From positions 1 through 34,733 of the forward strand of contig JAHJOQ010000101.1 in assembly GCA_018820315.1 (NCBI GenBank): DNA of 34,733 nt, given 5' to 3'. Origin of the DNA: Candidatus Zixiibacteriota bacterium (GTDB taxonomy: Bacteria > Zixibacteria > MSB-5A5 > JAABVY01 > JAHJOQ01). Positions 1 to 6,848 of this stretch are shown here, in pieces. Both the position numbers and the translations under genes were made by a program. The notes below the pieces were generated by a model. That model searched no databases, was not told the origin of the DNA, and saw nothing but the letters and a program-made list of their open reading frames with translations. Each line of letters opens with the position of its first letter. Position 1 is the stretch's first letter.

Positions 1-15
1 GGCACGGCGATTGCT
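1..15 (+). promoter_or_regulatory. sigma-54 (-24/-12) promoter for the PEP-CTERM gene
   Basis: GGCAC, a 5-nt spacer and TTGCT start at the first base of the window and match the sigma-54 consensus TGGCAC-N5-TTGCW, with both invariant dinucleotides GG and GC. The base before the first G is outside the window. Transcription should start near position 25, leaving a leader of about 60 nt before the ATG at 86. Scanning other GGCAC occurrences by eye, I found no second match in the window. Many PEP-CTERM genes are known to be sigma-54 dependent. Confidence 0.65.
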
Positions 16-85
16 CAATAGTTGAACAGCTATGAAATCAATTGAGAATTTAGAACACTGTTGTTTTCTTTTCCAGGAGGATGAA

Positions 86-733
86 ATGAGAAAGCTCACG
101 AGAATCGCCGTAGCACTGCTGATGGTTTTCGCGATCAGCGGAACTGCCAATGCATGGTTCCTCGATTTCGAGGATGGACTGGGTCAGGATCAGGTTCCTA
201 TCGCAAGTTCGATCCCGGGCCTTCAGTTTACGACCACCGACGGTTATGACTGGATCTACGGTGACGCCACTACCGGCAACTGGAACGTTTCCAACAACCT
301 TGGTGATATCTGGGGTAGCGGTAACTACAACATGGAAGGTTACGTATTTGCATTCCTCGGCACCAGCCAGGGATCTGGTCGTATCGACTTTTTGAATCAG
401 GATGGCTCATTCTTCACGACCGGCTACAGCTCTCAGTCAGACTTCTTTGTTGAAGCTTATGATGTGAACGACAACCTGATTTCTTCGGCATCAGGTGCGG
501 CGAACACAGACGATTTCGGTGGCTCTTCGCTCGATTACCTGACTGTGTCGTCCGCGATGAATGACATTGCTTACGTCATGGTTCATGACACTGGCAACTA
601 CTGGTTGACCGACAACATGTCTGGTGACGCCTCTGGCGTTCCGGATGATACCATTCCTGAGCCGGCCACTCTGCTCCTTCTTGGCGCTGGTCTGCTCGCT
701 GGTGGTATTGCCCGTCGCAAAGCTCGCAAATAA
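86..733 (+). CDS. PEP-CTERM sorting domain protein
   Basis: An exported protein of 215 residues. The start at 86 is chosen over an upstream in-frame ATG at 32 because AGGAGG lies at 75-80 and the signal peptide then begins directly with MRKLTRIAVALLMVF, ending near GTANA-W. The mature part is rich in Gly, Ser, Asn, Asp and aromatic residues, as in other PEP-CTERM cargo, and has no recognised enzymatic domain. The last 25 residues are a textbook PEP-CTERM tag: IPEPAT, a hydrophobic helix LLLLGAGLLAGGIA, and a basic end RRKARK. Such tags are recognised by an exosortase (EpsH/XrtA type), which must be encoded elsewhere. A sigma-54 promoter precedes the gene and a strong terminator follows, so it is monocistronic. 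The function of the mature protein is unknown; a surface or extracellular-matrix role is the usual inference. Confidence 0.9.
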   Translation: MRKLTRIAVALLMVFAISGTANAWFLDFEDGLGQDQVPIASSIPGLQFTTTDGYDWIYGDATTGNWNVSNNLGDIWGSGNYNMEGYVFAFLGTSQGSGRIDFLNQDGSFFTTGYSSQSDFFVEAYDVNDNLISSASGAANTDDFGGSSLDYLTVSSAMNDIAYVMVHDTGNYWLTDNMSGDASGVPDDTIPEPATLLLLGAGLLAGGIARRKARK

Positions 734-765
734 TAGCGAAAAAGAGTTAGGTGAGTGATCACCGA

Positions 766-797
766 AACAGGGTCGCATTGGCGGCCCTGTTTTCTTG
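766..797 (+). terminator. rho-independent terminator of the PEP-CTERM gene
   Basis: An 11-bp stem, AACAGGGTCGC / GCGGCCCTGTT (one G-T pair), with loop ATTG, is followed by a T-rich stretch TTCTTG. It lies 32 bases after the stop codon. Confidence 0.85.
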
Positions 798-881
798 TAT
801 GCTGATTGCACGATTAGAATCACATTACAATTAGTGGTCTATGAGGAGACTTTGCATACAGCCGCAACGAGGCAATGACGC

Positions 882-918
882 AATAAAAAGCGGCTCGCTT
901 GCATGACAAACGAACCGC
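882..918 (-). terminator. rho-independent terminator of the PrpD-family gene
   Basis: Read on the minus strand, a 12-bp stem (890-901 with 907-918, two G-U pairs, 5-nt loop) is followed by TTTTTATT. The pairing is complete only on the minus strand, where the two mismatches become G-U pairs. It therefore serves the gene ending at 951 and not the plus-strand gene. Confidence 0.75.
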
Positions 919-950
919 CCGAGATTAGTTCTTTCCCCCCATCCAACCAA

Positions 951-2321
951 CTATACAATGAGCGCCCTCATGAGTTCCTCAATCGATCGAACTTTTTCCA
1001 GATCATAGACCATGTCCCGGATCATCTTGCGCCTGTTCTCCGGCAGGAAATCGGCAGTCAGACCGTAGAACTTGACCATGAGGTCGCTATCTGTCATAGT
1101 CTCGCGAGGATCGCCTTTCGCGTAGTCGACTCTCTGTGTGAAAGTTTCGCCCGTGCTGGTTTCTATGTCGACGACCGACGGCTGAAGTTCCGGGAATTCG
1201 GCTTCGAGCTTATCGTCAGCGACAACTTTGATCTTCTGAATGAGATCAATCAACTGAGGATCCGCGATACGTTCTTCCTTGAACTGCAGAGGCGTAACCA
1301 TGCGATCCATGATCGCCGCACCGACGCAATACGGCATCGAGTGATCGGCAGTCTCCTTGCTGGTCGGATGATACTTGCTCGGATCGGCCAGAATGTCGAC
1401 TGCCCGGTGAATGGTGTGCACGGTAACGGCAGAGACATCCTCCCACTTGATGTCATTCTCTTTGATGAGCTTCAGAGCCGCAGTCACGGGTGATTGTGTC
1501 AGAAATTCTGTCGGGAATGCCTTGAAGGAACAATCCTTGATCTTGAAGTTCTTCCCGAGCCCGTCGAAAAGGACTTCCGGCTTATAGCCTTCGCCCATCT
1601 GCTGACAGAAGCCTTCTTTTCCCTCATAAATGGCTTCAGTTCCGATGTAGCCGTTTTCGGCAAGAAGGGCTGCCAACACGCCGGACTGAGTCGCCATAGG
1701 ATCGACGGTATTCTTCATCATCGTAAGTTTGCCTGCAGCGACTGCACCGAGAGTGAAGTTGTGACATCCCGATATGCCGGTGGCGTTCGTGAGTTGATCG
1801 ACATCAAGTCCGAGCATTTTTCCCGCCACGAGCGGCGAAACTAATTGTGTGAGTGTCGCGTGGTGCCATCCTCTTTCGCGAATGCCGGGGGTGACATATT
1901 CGCAGAGTCGCATTTCGATTTCGTGGCCGATTATGATTCCGACTATCAGATCCTTGCCGGAGCATCCCTCGCGCTCCCCGACAGCCAGTGCCGCCGGGAT
2001 AATATCTGACGGATGCGACGGGTCCTCTTTCCAGTAAATGTCATTGTAATCCATCACGCGGACCATCAGCGCGTTTGCCAGAGCGGCCATGTATGCATTG
2101 GTCTTGAATCCGGTGGCAATCAGCGTTGATTCCGGTGTGCCGCCGAGCTTCTCGATAACCCCCAATGATATCTTACAATCCTCGGCGCGGTGTCCACCGA
2201 GTGCGCATCCAAGAGTATCAAACAGAAATCTCTTGGCATGTCGAACTGACTCGGGGTCGATATCTTCGTACTTGAGCTTGTGGGCGAACTCTGCGAGCCG
2301 CCTCGAAATTGTCTTCTCCAT
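951..2321 (-). CDS. MmgE/PrpD family protein (2-methylcitrate dehydratase-like)
   Basis: A cytosolic protein of 456 residues, the usual family length. It begins with the typical all-helical PrpD start (LAEFAHKLKYEDIDPESVRHAKRF..DTLGCALGG) and continues with family blocks such as the N-terminal alanine-rich stretch MAALANALMVRVMDYND, GMLGLDVDQL-type helices, and the C-terminal alpha/beta domain with KIKVVADD and the late FTQRVDYAKGDPRETMT. Known members dehydrate 2-methylcitrate (propionate catabolism), isomerise or decarboxylate related C6 acids, or act on aconitate. The exact substrate cannot be read from sequence, and no prpB or prpC lies nearby, so a dedicated methylcitrate cycle is not supported here. 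GAGGA lies 8 bases before the ATG. The gene stands alone between its own terminator and a 200-bp gap. Confidence 0.88.
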   Translation of the reverse strand: MEKTISRRLAEFAHKLKYEDIDPESVRHAKRFLFDTLGCALGGHRAEDCKISLGVIEKLGGTPESTLIATGFKTNAYMAALANALMVRVMDYNDIYWKEDPSHPSDIIPAALAVGEREGCSGKDLIVGIIIGHEIEMRLCEYVTPGIRERGWHHATLTQLVSPLVAGKMLGLDVDQLTNATGISGCHNFTLGAVAAGKLTMMKNTVDPMATQSGVLAALLAENGYIGTEAIYEGKEGFCQQMGEGYKPEVLFDGLGKNFKIKDCSFKAFPTEFLTQSPVTAALKLIKENDIKWEDVSAVTVHTIHRAVDILADPSKYHPTSKETADHSMPYCVGAAIMDRMVTPLQFKEERIADPQLIDLIQKIKVVADDKLEAEFPELQPSVVDIETSTGETFTQRVDYAKGDPRETMTDSDLMVKFYGLTADFLPENRRKMIRDMVYDLEKVRSIEELMRALIV

Positions 2322-2474
2322 CAGTTATTCCTCGAGATATTAAGTGACCTATATTCTATTCGATTTATGGATTCAGGCATTACCTGCATTTCTGCAATAA
2401 TAAGCTACGATTACAGCGTGAAAGGTCAATAGAAAAAGGGCGGTTGATCAGGAGGATTCTCTTTGTATGTAAGA

Positions 2475-2500
2475 ATCGCCGGAGCGACAACTCCGGCGAT
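2475..2500 (-). terminator. hairpin downstream of the ferritin-like gene
   Basis: A perfect 10-bp stem, ATCGCCGGAG / CTCCGGCGAT, with a 6-nt loop lies 20 bases past the stop codon at 2521. The minus-strand tail (TTCTTACATAC) is only weakly T-rich, so termination efficiency is uncertain. The rest of 2322-2474 holds no gene that I can see. Confidence 0.55.
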
Positions 2501-2520
2501 CTAGAATGGTTCGGGCAGAG

Positions 2521-3012
2521 CTACACTAACCCAAGGTCTTTCATCATCGTTTCGATTTTGGCGATGTGACCTGTCTCGAAGCGAACGAGATATGCGTAGG
2601 TCTCCTTGCCTTTGGGATCTGTGACCTGTTTCCCGAGTTCGGTGTAGAGATCACGTGCTCGCGTCTCTAGAATCAGTCCGATTTCGAGAATTCTCTTTGC
2701 GGTCATATTTTCATCGACCTCGTCGATAAGTTCATCATGGATCTCGTCGGTTCTCTCATCGATATCCGGCAGGCCTTCTTTGAGCATGATGTCGTTATAT
2801 GCGACCCACAGTTCTGATCTAACCAGGTTGTCGTACTGCCGTTCCAATAGCCGGTAGTGTTCTCTCTCTTCGCCCGCCAGCCAGCTCAATATCTCTTTCA
2901 CTTTCTTGTCTCTGGTATTATCAAGCGCCTTCTTGTAAAAGACATACGCTGATAGCTCTGCCTGAATTCCTCTGCTGAGTCCGTCAAGCACGCTCTTCTC
3001 AACCGATGACAT
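2521..3012 (-). CDS. ferritin-like / rubrerythrin-family diiron protein
   Basis: A four-helix-bundle protein of 163 residues. Iron ligands fit the rubrerythrin pattern: a Glu in helix 1 (IQAELSAYVFY), ExxH in helix 2 (EEREHYRLLE), a Glu in helix 3 (ILETRARDLY) and ExxH in helix 4 (FETGHIAKIE). There is no C-terminal rubredoxin domain, so it is an erythrin-only form. Family members reduce peroxide or store iron in the cytosol, taking electrons from rubredoxin; a free rubredoxin is encoded 1.7 kb upstream at 4736-4912. The start at 3012 is preferred to the longer frame starting at 3096 because GGGAG sits just before this ATG and the promoter (3050-3078) lies inside the longer frame. Confidence 0.85.
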   Translation of the reverse strand: MSSVEKSVLDGLSRGIQAELSAYVFYKKALDNTRDKKVKEILSWLAGEEREHYRLLERQYDNLVRSELWVAYNDIMLKEGLPDIDERTDEIHDELIDEVDENMTAKRILEIGLILETRARDLYTELGKQVTDPKGKETYAYLVRFETGHIAKIETMMKDLGLV

Positions 3013-3049
3013 GTTCACTCCCTTCGTTGTTCGAAATATCCATTGCCTG

Positions 3050-3078
3050 AATTTAATTGAACAATACCTCAATGTCAA
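3050..3078 (-). promoter_or_regulatory. sigma-70-type promoter for the ferritin-like gene
   Basis: On the minus strand a perfect TTGACA (3073-3078), a 17-bp spacer and TAAATT (3050-3055). The predicted start is near 3043, giving a leader of about 30 nt with a Shine-Dalgarno site. Confidence 0.65.
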
Positions 3079-3115
3079 TTGATCCGGCGAATTCATTCAG
3101 CGAAAAGCAGCTCGA

Positions 3116-4027
3116 CTAACGAAGGAGACTCTCCAGAGCCGACTCCAATTCAGGTGTATCGAACTCGAATCCTGATTCGAGTAGTTTTCGAGGAATTACA
3201 TTCTGGCTCGAAAGAATAGTCTCGTCAGCCATTTTGCCGAATAGCAGGCGGGCGGCGACCGCTGGAAGGGAAGCAACTGCCGGTTTGCCGAGGATTTTGC
3301 CGAGCAAGTGCGAAAACTCGGCATTCGAGACTGCGTTGGGGGAGACAATGTTGACTGGTCCGGTCAGGCTCGGCTCATTAATTACGTGGATGATCGCCCT
3401 AACAGCGTCATCTAATGTGATCCAGCTCATCATCTGTCTACCGGAACCGATCTTGCCGCCGAGACCCTTCCTGAACATCGGCAGCATCTTCGCAAGCGCT
3501 CCAGCGTCTGGAGTCAGGATGATCCCGAAGCGCAGATGCACTGTGCGAATGCCTGCGGCTTCAGCAGCCGAGGTCGAATTTTCCCACAGTTTGCAGAGAT
3601 CCGCAAGAAAGCCCTCTCCGGCGTGGCTTTGTTCATCTGCAGTCATATCAGGAGCCATATTCCCGTAGAAGCCAACGGCTGATGCTACCAGAAAGACGTT
3701 CGGTATCCGGCGTAGTCGGGCGATTGTCTCTGAAAGATAGGCTGTCGGCTTTACTCGACTGTCGACCAGTACCTGCATTCTTCTGTCGGTCCAGCGCGAG
3801 TCTGAGATGGCCGCTCCAGATAGGCAGATAATGGTATCATGTCCGTCAATTTCATCGAGGTCGATCTTTTTCTCGTATGGATTCCAGAGAGAGGATTGTG
3901 AGCCGGAGGGGGTGGGCGATGGCCTGCGAATCAGGCAGGTAACTAAGTCTCCCTGCAAGAGGAGCTGTTCAGTCAGTGCTGTTCCGACCAGGCCGCTCGA
4001 TCCGGCTATCAAAATTCGCGACATCAT
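3116..4027 (-). CDS. TIGR01777-family NAD(P)-binding epimerase-like protein (YfcH-like)
   Basis: 303 residues with an N-terminal Rossmann motif, ILIAGSSGLVGTAL (residues 5-18), an extended-SDR body (CLSGAAISDSRW, then ASAVGFYG with the active-site Tyr region) and a C-terminal helical DUF1731-type end (RLLFGKMADETIL..SQNVIPRKLLESGF). This is the architecture of E. coli YfcH and relatives, whose substrate is not established. The ATG overlaps the stop of the upstream fumarylacetoacetase-family gene (ATGA at 4027-4024), implying translational coupling. A second ATG follows immediately, so the start may be 4024. I see no clear terminator after the stop. Confidence 0.88.
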   Translation of the reverse strand: MMSRILIAGSSGLVGTALTEQLLLQGDLVTCLIRRPSPTPSGSQSSLWNPYEKKIDLDEIDGHDTIICLSGAAISDSRWTDRRMQVLVDSRVKPTAYLSETIARLRRIPNVFLVASAVGFYGNMAPDMTADEQSHAGEGFLADLCKLWENSTSAAEAAGIRTVHLRFGIILTPDAGALAKMLPMFRKGLGGKIGSGRQMMSWITLDDAVRAIIHVINEPSLTGPVNIVSPNAVSNAEFSHLLGKILGKPAVASLPAVAARLLFGKMADETILSSQNVIPRKLLESGFEFDTPELESALESLLR

Positions 4028-4683
4028 GGTCTCAAAATTGCGAATTTCAACGGAGGCAATCCGGAAATCTCGGCATCGATCTTGTCGCCATCTTTCACTT
4101 CTCCAACACCTTCGGGTGTCCCGGTCATGAATAGATCGCCTGCATCGATGGTCATGAATCGGGATACAAAGCTGACCACTTCGGCTGGCGAGAAGATCAT
4201 CTGACCGGTGTTCGCAGACTGACGGATATTGCCGTTCAATGACAGCTTGATATCGAGTGCCAACGGATCGAAATCAGAACCGGTAGTGACAAACTCACCA
4301 AATACCGCTGCGCAGTCGAAACCCTTGGATATTGTCCACGGTCCGCCGGCTTTCTTTGCCGCACTCTGGATATCCCTGAGAGTGAAATCGATGCCGACAC
4401 CCCAGCCGGATATGGAATCTCCAGCCTCCTGCTCGGATGCTCTGCTCAGCGTGCGGGAGATGACGAAACAGAGTTCGACTTCGTGATGCAGGACGCCATG
4501 AGCGGCGGGTATCGCGACTTCATTCGCGCCGCTGACTATAGCTGAATTCGGCTTCATGAAGATCGTCGGCTCCGGCATCGGTCTTGAGCCTCCCATTTCG
4601 CGTAGGTGTGCCAAATAGTTCTTGCCGACACAGAGAATCTTGCCGGGTGTGATATTCACTTTGTCCACTGTAATTGCGCGCAT
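4024..4683 (-). CDS. fumarylacetoacetate hydrolase (FAH) family protein
   Basis: 219 residues, the size of the compact single-domain FAH family (FAHD1/YcgM type). Visible family blocks are KILCVGKNYLAH near residue 14, PTIFMKPNSAIV, the metal-binding HHEVELCFVI with its E-x-E pair, GIDFTLRDIQ, the Gly/Lys block PWTISKGFDCAAVFG and the C-terminal FMTGTPEGVGEVKDGD. Known members are acylpyruvases, oxaloacetate decarboxylases or 2-hydroxyhepta-diene-dioate isomerases acting on C-C bonds of 2-oxo acids with Mg2+. The exact reaction cannot be assigned. It lies 52 bp after the rubredoxin gene and overlaps the epimerase gene by 4 bp, so the three probably share a transcript. Confidence 0.9.
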   Translation of the reverse strand: MRAITVDKVNITPGKILCVGKNYLAHLREMGGSRPMPEPTIFMKPNSAIVSGANEVAIPAAHGVLHHEVELCFVISRTLSRASEQEAGDSISGWGVGIDFTLRDIQSAAKKAGGPWTISKGFDCAAVFGEFVTTGSDFDPLALDIKLSLNGNIRQSANTGQMIFSPAEVVSFVSRFMTIDAGDLFMTGTPEGVGEVKDGDKIDAEISGLPPLKFAILRP

Positions 4684-4735
4684 ATATGGCCTTTCGTTGC
4701 AATCGGAAAATGACTTTCCAGGAGAGAGTATTTAT

Positions 4736-4912
4736 CTAAATTGGTGAGAAATGCTCCTTGGTCGCCGCACAGACCGGGCAGAAGAATGCCTCGGGCAGGT
4801 CTTCGAATGGAGTTCCCGGTTCGATTCCATTTTCCGGAAAGCCCTCCTCTGGATCATATATCCAGCCGCAGACCATGCATATATGTTTTCTAGCGGAGCT
4901 ATGATCAACCAT
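4736..4912 (-). CDS. rubredoxin
   Basis: A small iron-sulfur electron carrier of 58 residues with the two knuckles CMVCGWIYDPEEG and FFCPVCAATKEHF that ligate one Fe through four Cys. The start at 4912 is favoured over the ATG four codons upstream because GGAG lies 6 bases before it, whereas the first ATG has no ribosome-binding site. It probably supplies electrons to the ferritin-like protein encoded at 2521-3012 or to another peroxide-reducing enzyme. It is first in the run rubredoxin - FAH - epimerase and has its own promoter overlapped by an inverted repeat. Confidence 0.95.
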   Translation of the reverse strand: MVDHSSARKHICMVCGWIYDPEEGFPENGIEPGTPFEDLPEAFFCPVCAATKEHFSPI

Positions 4913-4947
4913 TTCTCTCTCCATCCAGGTCTGGACTATTCTCCACC

Positions 4948-4980
4948 CCTCGTGCGGGTGTTCTGACTATCTGCACGAGG
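4948..4980 (-). promoter_or_regulatory. inverted repeat over the rubredoxin transcription start (candidate operator)
   Basis: CCTCGTGC (4948-4955) and GCACGAGG (4973-4980) form a perfect 8-bp inverted repeat separated by 17 bp. The distal arm overlaps the predicted -10 box at 4978-4983. The geometry suits a dimeric repressor site; an RNA hairpin at the 5' end of the message is the alternative. Confidence 0.45.
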
Positions 4981-5006
4981 ATAATCTTGTGGTGATTAGA
5001 AGTCAA
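4978..5006 (-). promoter_or_regulatory. sigma-70-type promoter for rubredoxin-FAH-epimerase
   Basis: On the minus strand TTGACT (5001-5006), a 17-bp spacer and TATCCT (4978-4983). The predicted start is near 4971, about 60 nt before the ATG at 4912. Confidence 0.55.
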
Positions 5007-5738
5007 GTATGCAATTGCAATATGGGCCATGTGGGCGGCACATGTCCTTGAAGTAGGTTGTGTGGCCGCGATCTCTGATCGCGGTTTACAAGCAGCGTGT
5101 CAGGATCTCCTCACATGCGTTCGGACCTGCTCTTCGCTTCGCTCCAGCAGGCAAGGATCACTAACCTGCTGGATTGGCAATGTGCTGCTGGTAATGGGTC
5201 CCCACCTTCGGGGGGACGACAGAGCTGTTTTCAACAACATGACAGCAAAATGTCTGGCTGGTCTGAGATATAGGGAGGAGAGCCGAGACTGCCGTAAGTG
5301 CAACCATCGTAGCAATCCCGGCTCAAGCTTGTAGATTACAATACCATCGCAAGAATCGATTGATGCCGTTTCGCGGGGGCACTCTTGGTGTCCATGCGCA
5401 GAAAGGCTGCATTGTCTTCTGATGCGTTGCCGCATCTATCCGGTAAGATCACGAAACAATTGTCCTCAATTGCTGTTTGCGAGTTGACGAATCGATTTCA
5501 GAATATCTATATCTGGCTGAATCGAGGTCCTGCACCCTGTGAACATCCTTGCTCGCAATTTCCTCCGGTACTCACTGAACGCACCTACGAGCCAAGAACG
5601 TCTTGAGGGAAACCCGGCTCAGACGTGCGTTCTGTCCATACTCGTGTAAACGCGCTATTTGCAGTGTGGTTCCCGACAATTGAATATGCCTGCAGGAGAT
5701 GACTTTCATTGGAGTCGAACTGAGAGGAGATTGTCCGC
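5007..5738. other. gene-free region with palindromic repeat debris in its left third
   Basis: No convincing coding frame: the open frames here lack ribosome-binding sites, family motifs and coherent composition. Positions 5028-5217 hold several short palindromes (listed separately). From about 5220 to 5738 I see nothing that I can name: no tRNA, no terminator with a T-run, no clear pseudogene. The minus-strand lptG gene ends at 5739 without an obvious terminator. Confidence 0.6.
5028..5217. repeat. cluster of intergenic palindromic repeat units
   Basis: Four palindromes occur in 190 bp: CATGTG-GGCGG-CACATG (5028-5044); CCGCGATC-TCT-GATCGCGG inside 5061-5085, which recurs inverted at 19422-19446 with 22 of 25 bases identical; CCTGCT...AGCAGG around 5127-5151, whose loop contains TCGCTTCGCTCC (5134-5145), the exact reverse complement of 31113-31124; and GTCCCC...GGGGAC (5198-5217). 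They look like units of a dispersed family and not a gene. Confidence 0.6.
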
Positions 5739-6848
5739 CTATTTTCTCGCTTTGAGCATCAGAATAATACCGACGAGCAAGAACAGACCGTTGACCCCCC
5801 ACGATGCAAGCAGCGGGGGAATCGAACCATCGGTGCCGAGTTTCTGACCTATCTCGAAAAGCAGTATATAGAAGAACGCGATCCCGGCTGAGAATGCGAA
5901 TCCGATTGCGACCGAACCGCGCCGGGGATCAGATGCCAATGGCACTGCGAGAAGTACTATGATGAAACTTGCCAACGGCAGCGAGAATTTGATGTGAAAA
6001 AAGACCTCTTCCTGCGTGGTTTCGATCGCAGCCATACGGCGATACTCGATGATCTTCGCAAGGTCTGCTACGGATAGATCGAAGCCGAGATTCTGGTCTG
6101 ATCCTTTGCGGATCATCTCTGATTTTTCGAATCGCTCCGGCGGCTCCTGGATTTCCGGCAGGTACAGCGTATCGAATTCGGTCAGCTCTTCGGTGCCGGA
6201 CTCTGACGAGAACTTCCGCAATCGTCCATCTACAGCGATCCAGATAGAATCGAGCCATTCCATTCGCCGACAATCAAGCTGGCTTTCCTGGCGGTTATCA
6301 GTCACAGTGTGGATCGTAACCTGCTGTGCGGTTTGCGTTATCGGATCATAATTGCTGAATCGGAAAATGCGACCGTCGCTGCCCCTGTACATCAGGTTAT
6401 GCACCTGCTCTTTGCCGTAGTTCGGGTTATTTTCGATCTCACCGTATCGTATCTGTGTCTTTCGACGGTTTGCTTCCGGCACGATTCTATCGGAGAAGAT
6501 GTAGATGGCTGCGCTGATCAGGAGTCCTCCGAGCAGGAGAGGCTGCGCGATTCGGTACATGCTAACGCCTGATGAATTCAGAGCAAGAATCTCCTTCCTG
6601 CGCGCCATCAGTCCTATGGTAAACATTGAACCGAGCAGCACAGCGACCGGAGTTACCTGCACAATTATGAAAGGGAAGAAATAGAGGTAGTACCGGACGA
6701 CCATCGAAAGTGTGGCATCGTTATCGATATAATCATCGAGATGCTCGACATTGTCAATAATCAGATATACGAGTAGAAAGACGAACAGAGAAACCAGTGT
6801 TGCCTTAATGAAAGTCTTAAACAGGTATCTATCTATTACTTTGATCAT
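5739..6848 (-). CDS. lptG: LptF/LptG-family LPS-export permease, second in pair (LptG-like)
   Basis: 369 residues with the YjgP/YjgQ layout: an N-terminal block (IDRYLFKTFIKATLVSLFVFLLVYLIIDNVEHLDDY gives TM1), two further helices ending with MARRKEILALNSSGVSMYRI (the conserved coupling region), a periplasmic beta-jellyroll domain, and three C-terminal helices. In the known system LptF and LptG form the inner-membrane core of the LptB2FG transporter that extracts lipopolysaccharide and passes it to LptC/LptA. The start at 6848 is chosen because it gives the family N-terminus MIKVIDRYLFKTF and an ATGA overlap with the upstream lptF stop. The longer frame to 6959 lies entirely inside lptF. lptA, lptB and lptC are not in the window. 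Confidence 0.9.
   Translation of the reverse strand: MIKVIDRYLFKTFIKATLVSLFVFLLVYLIIDNVEHLDDYIDNDATLSMVVRYYLYFFPFIIVQVTPVAVLLGSMFTIGLMARRKEILALNSSGVSMYRIAQPLLLGGLLISAAIYIFSDRIVPEANRRKTQIRYGEIENNPNYGKEQVHNLMYRGSDGRIFRFSNYDPITQTAQQVTIHTVTDNRQESQLDCRRMEWLDSIWIAVDGRLRKFSSESGTEELTEFDTLYLPEIQEPPERFEKSEMIRKGSDQNLGFDLSVADLAKIIEYRRMAAIETTQEEVFFHIKFSLPLASFIIVLLAVPLASDPRRGSVAIGFAFSAGIAFFYILLFEIGQKLGTDGSIPPLLASWGVNGLFLLVGIILMLKARK

Noticed and set aside
951-1844. Plus-strand open frames of 116-196 codons opposite the PrpD-family gene
   Set aside because: Shadow frames of a gene with clear family motifs, with no family similarity of their own.
4814-4830. GGTTCGATTCC resembling a tRNA T-loop
   Set aside because: It lies inside the rubredoxin coding sequence on the other strand and no cloverleaf can be drawn around it.
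5028-5217. CRISPR array
   Set aside because: The palindromes differ from each other and are not regularly spaced; no cas genes are in the window.
5029-5606. Several overlapping open frames of 70-110 codons on both strands
   Set aside because: They overlap each other and the palindrome cluster, lack ribosome-binding sites and recognisable motifs.
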